From positions 1 to 17,554 of the forward strand of contig JAFDDS010000002.1 of assembly GCA_019310745.1 (NCBI GenBank): DNA of 17,554 nucleotides, written 5' to 3'. Source of the stretch: Deltaproteobacteria bacterium (GTDB lineage: Bacteria; Desulfobacterota; DSM-4660; Desulfatiglandales; B25-G16). Below, one piece after another: positions 15,845 to 17,554 of the stretch (the first letter of the stretch is position 1; every line of letters starts with the position of its first letter). The position numbers were made by a program, and so were the translations under genes. The notes under the pieces are model-generated. The model searched no databases, had not been told where the DNA came from, and worked only from the letters and a program-made list of their open reading frames with translations.

Positions 15845-15955
15845 TTATACAGCCTTCCTGTAAAGATGTAGACGCTGTTTGAGAGCTTCACGAAGTTTTG
15901 GAAGGTTTCTATACCCTTTAATCCTCCGCAGCGAACTTCCTCCTTCTTTACTACA
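15845..15955 (-). pseudogene. Possible transposase C-terminal remnant
   Basis: On the minus strand a frame ending at the stop 15847-15845 reads LRRIKGYRNLPKLREALKQR and then LHLYRKAV. The RRIKGYRNLP-x-L-x-x-AL pattern resembles the C-terminus of IS256-like (mutator) transposases. Only about 35 codons are left and no start or catalytic part is visible. The family assignment is from pattern memory and is weak. Confidence 0.3.
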
Positions 15956-16335
15956 TTGCGTACTCGGGGAACTGATATGCCTACTTTCTGATTGGATAAA
16001 TACACAGAGCCCGGGATAAGGGGATGTTATTGAATTTGTTGACTTATTGGTGTCGTTGAAAATTGATTACACAATCCAGTAGTCTGGCATACCCATATTG
16101 CACATTATTTCCCTGTCCGGTTTTTAGGAAGTATTATAGGCGGCCATAAAACCCAGCACCACGACTGCTCTCCCATAAAAAGGAATGGAGGATATTAGAT
16201 GAATCAATATGGCTGGAAGTTATTCACCAAATTCAACAACGTCCCCTAATTACATTAAATTGCTTTTTATAGCTTGTGCAAAATTAATAATCATGGGTGG
16301 TGTGGGCTTTCTATTACCCATAAGTTCAAGCGATT
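15956..16335. other. Intergenic remainder before the insertion element
   Basis: Apart from the small ORF at 16199, this stretch has one loose inverted repeat, ATGGGT (16293-16298) and ACCCAT (16316-16321), close to the end of the DUF6788-like gene. It could be near the left end of the insertion element, but I could not define terminal repeats. Confidence 0.4.
16199..16249 (+). other. 16-codon ORF with strong ribosome binding site, possible truncated gene start
   Basis: ATG 16199 is preceded by GGAGG (16187-16191) at an ideal seven-base distance. The frame encodes MNQYGWKLFTKFNNVP and then stops. It may be the 5' stub of a gene whose body was lost when the neighbouring insertion element arrived or decayed, or a chance ORF. 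I do not recognise the peptide. Confidence 0.3.
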
Positions 16336-16650
16336 CTATCGCCGGGCCTCTTCCTTGAACATTTTGATGTTTGTCTCGACAAGCTGTTCGATGATTTTTC
16401 GTACCCGCGCATAATTGGCGATCATCTTTCGAATTCTGGGTAACTGACCTCGAGACACGTACACGATTCGCGTCTTCTGCTGGTTATCCTTATACGTCAG
16501 GCGGTATGCCCTCCGAGATGACGTCTTATTGCATATGCAGCGGGCTCTGTTGCATGTGGTGCAGATGCTACTGATCGAACCTCGGACAAATTCCGAGTGC
16601 TGGCCAAGTTTCTTCAGCAGCGCGTTTCGTTTTCGGGCCAACCCTTTCAT
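16336..16650 (-). CDS. DUF6788-like small protein associated with transposases
   Basis: A 104-residue basic protein. It has FVRGSISS (21-28), then a probable zinc knuckle with Cys30, Cys33, Cys38 and Cys40, then YRLTYKDNQQKTRIVYVSRG (49-68) and a C-terminal helix ending ETNIKMFKE. This matches the small proteins annotated DUF6788, often found beside IS transposases; their function is unknown. The start is ATG 16650, because GAGGTG lies six bases upstream on the minus strand. A longer start at 16710 would run through the promoter. It is divergent from the transposase and probably belongs to the same element. Confidence 0.75.
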   Translation of the reverse strand: MKGLARKRNALLKKLGQHSEFVRGSISSICTTCNRARCICNKTSSRRAYRLTYKDNQQKTRIVYVSRGQLPRIRKMIANYARVRKIIEQLVETNIKMFKEEARR

Positions 16651-16680
16651 TGACAACACCTCTTCGATAATGGTAGACGT

Positions 16681-16710
16681 ATAATATACATCTACTGCAT
16701 GGCAAGTCAA
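16681..16710 (-). promoter_or_regulatory. Promoter of the DUF6788-like gene
   Basis: On the minus strand TTGACT (16710-16705) and TATTAT (16686-16681) are separated by 18 bases, about 30 bases before the chosen start. This places the promoter between the two divergent genes of the element. A TATAAT (16680-16685) on the plus strand could serve the transposase but lacks a -35 partner. Confidence 0.5.
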
Positions 16711-16731
16711 TGATTAATGAGGAGGTGCGAC

Positions 16732-17554
16732 ATGGCAGGCGAAAACGAGAGGAGTTGGGCTGCTGAGGAATTAGGCGAAAACGAGAGGAGTTGGGCTGCT
16801 GAGGAATTTGCGGATGTCAGCCTTGGTGACAAGAGACTCGATGCGAGGCTGATTAAGCTGTGCGATCGGTTTTCGGATGCTCCAGAGAGCCCCATCAACC
16901 AAGCATGCGCAGATTGGGCAGAGACCAAAGACGCCTATCGTTTCTTTCAAAACAACAACGTTGAGGTCGGCAAGATGCTGGCGGCCCACCGATGTAAAAC
17001 AGCTCAGCGTGCCAAGGAACACAAAACGGTTCTTGCTCTCCAAGATACCAGTTACTTCGTCTACACCAATCATCCGAAAACCCTTGCCTGGCCGTGACGA
17101 CCAAAGGCCTCCCGCTCGGGTTGCTGGATCAGAAAATCTTTTCACGGAAACTCCGTAAAAAGAATACAGGCAAAGCCAAACCTCACGACTATCTGCCGAT
17201 CGAGGAGAAGGAGAGCAACAGATGGCTTGAAGCGTTAGAAAACACCAAGGCGGTAACGGGCGGTACCCAAATCATCACAGTCTGCGATCGCGAAGCGGAT
17301 CTATACGACTTCTTCAAGTGTAGCCAGCAAATAGGCGCTCCAGTTCTCGTTCGTGCCAACGCGGATAGGACAATCAACCGTAACTCCCGATATGCAAAGA
17401 AGGACGTCGAAAAACTCTGGGAGCATATGCGCCAACAGCCCGATACAGGTTCCTACAATAACGTCAAACACAGCACGGAGAAACTTCCAGACATCGAGAT
17501 GCACGCCGTCTATGTTCTGGAACCGGACCCGCCGGATAGCGAGGAATCCATCGA
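16732..17554 (+). pseudogene. IS4-type transposase, internally deleted and frameshifted, partial at window end
   Basis: The start is ATG 16732 with GGAGGT five bases upstream. The first frame (to the stop at 17095-17097) encodes the DNA-binding N-terminal domain typical of Tn5/IS4-like transposases (WAAEEFADVSLGDKRLDARL, then KDAYRFFQNNNV) and LQDTSY with the first catalytic Asp (105). At about 17082-17088 the sequence jumps from TNHPKT to LAVTTKGLPLGLLDQ in the frame one base back. The intervening segment (about 25 residues, with GLG and LLLH motifs in relatives) is missing. The second frame continues to the window end with VCDREADLYDFF carrying the second catalytic Asp. The third acidic residue would lie beyond the window. 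The enzyme cannot be made intact. Confidence 0.85.
16738..16809 (+). repeat. 36-bp tandem direct duplication in the transposase 5' end
   Basis: Two adjacent copies (16738-16773 and 16774-16809) match at 35 of 36 bases, differing only at the last. Each encodes GENERSWAAEE plus one residue (Leu or Phe). The duplication keeps the reading frame and doubles the first conserved WAAEE motif of the DNA-binding domain. Confidence 0.95.

Noticed and set aside
16650..16685. TTGACA (16650-16655) and TATAAT (16680-16685) as one plus-strand promoter
   Set aside because: The spacer is 24 bases, too long for a sigma70 promoter.
1..17554. CRISPR array, tRNA or rRNA genes
   Set aside because: No regularly spaced repeats, cloverleaf sequences or rRNA-like stretches were seen.

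Overview
The window looks like accessory DNA from an anaerobic, probably Desulfobacterota-type (sulfate-reducer-like) bacterium. This is inferred from the style of the receiver-domain relic, the DUF6788-like gene beside the transposase, and the catabolic gene types. No rRNA or tRNA is visible, so the taxonomy is a guess. Both ends are mobile or decayed DNA. Two metabolic modules of different base composition lie between them.

Left flank (1-1283): the 3' end of a group II intron (domains V-VI, 1-155), a minus-strand relic of a response-regulator receiver domain carrying a frameshift (316-500) with its terminator, and a GC-rich, ORF-free, hairpin-rich element bounded by inverted repeats (about 553-969).

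Module 1 (1284-11219, AT-rich, all plus strand): an IclR-family regulator, a LivK-type periplasmic binding protein with its own terminator, a LarA/DUF2088 (lactate racemase-like) protein lacking several canonical catalytic residues, an SDR oxidoreductase, a zinc-dependent alcohol dehydrogenase, and LivH-LivM-LivG-LivF. Together they read as an IclR-controlled uptake and oxidation pathway for a small hydroxylated or carboxylated compound. The transporter would import it, the LarA-like protein may adjust a stereocentre, and the two dehydrogenases would oxidise it. The substrate is unknown. A 49-codon IclR C-terminal relic (11245-11394) marks the end of the module.

Module 2 (11479-15838, visibly more GC-rich): a flavoprotein that closely resembles 2-oxopropyl-CoM reductase/carboxylase (2-KPCC). 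It has a CX4C redox pair, the Phe-His pair in place of the usual His-Glu, and the CoM-binding arginines. It is followed by a complete ABC transporter of the sulfonate/nitrate/taurine type (binding protein, permease, ATPase). Coenzyme M is itself a sulfonate, so this adjacency is the most interesting signal in the window.

Right flank (15839-17554): a possible transposase C-terminal remnant, a 16-codon ORF with a strong ribosome binding site that may be a truncated gene start, a DUF6788-like gene on the minus strand, and a divergent IS4-type transposase. The transposase has a 36-bp tandem duplication near its start and an internal deletion with frameshift. It runs off the window.
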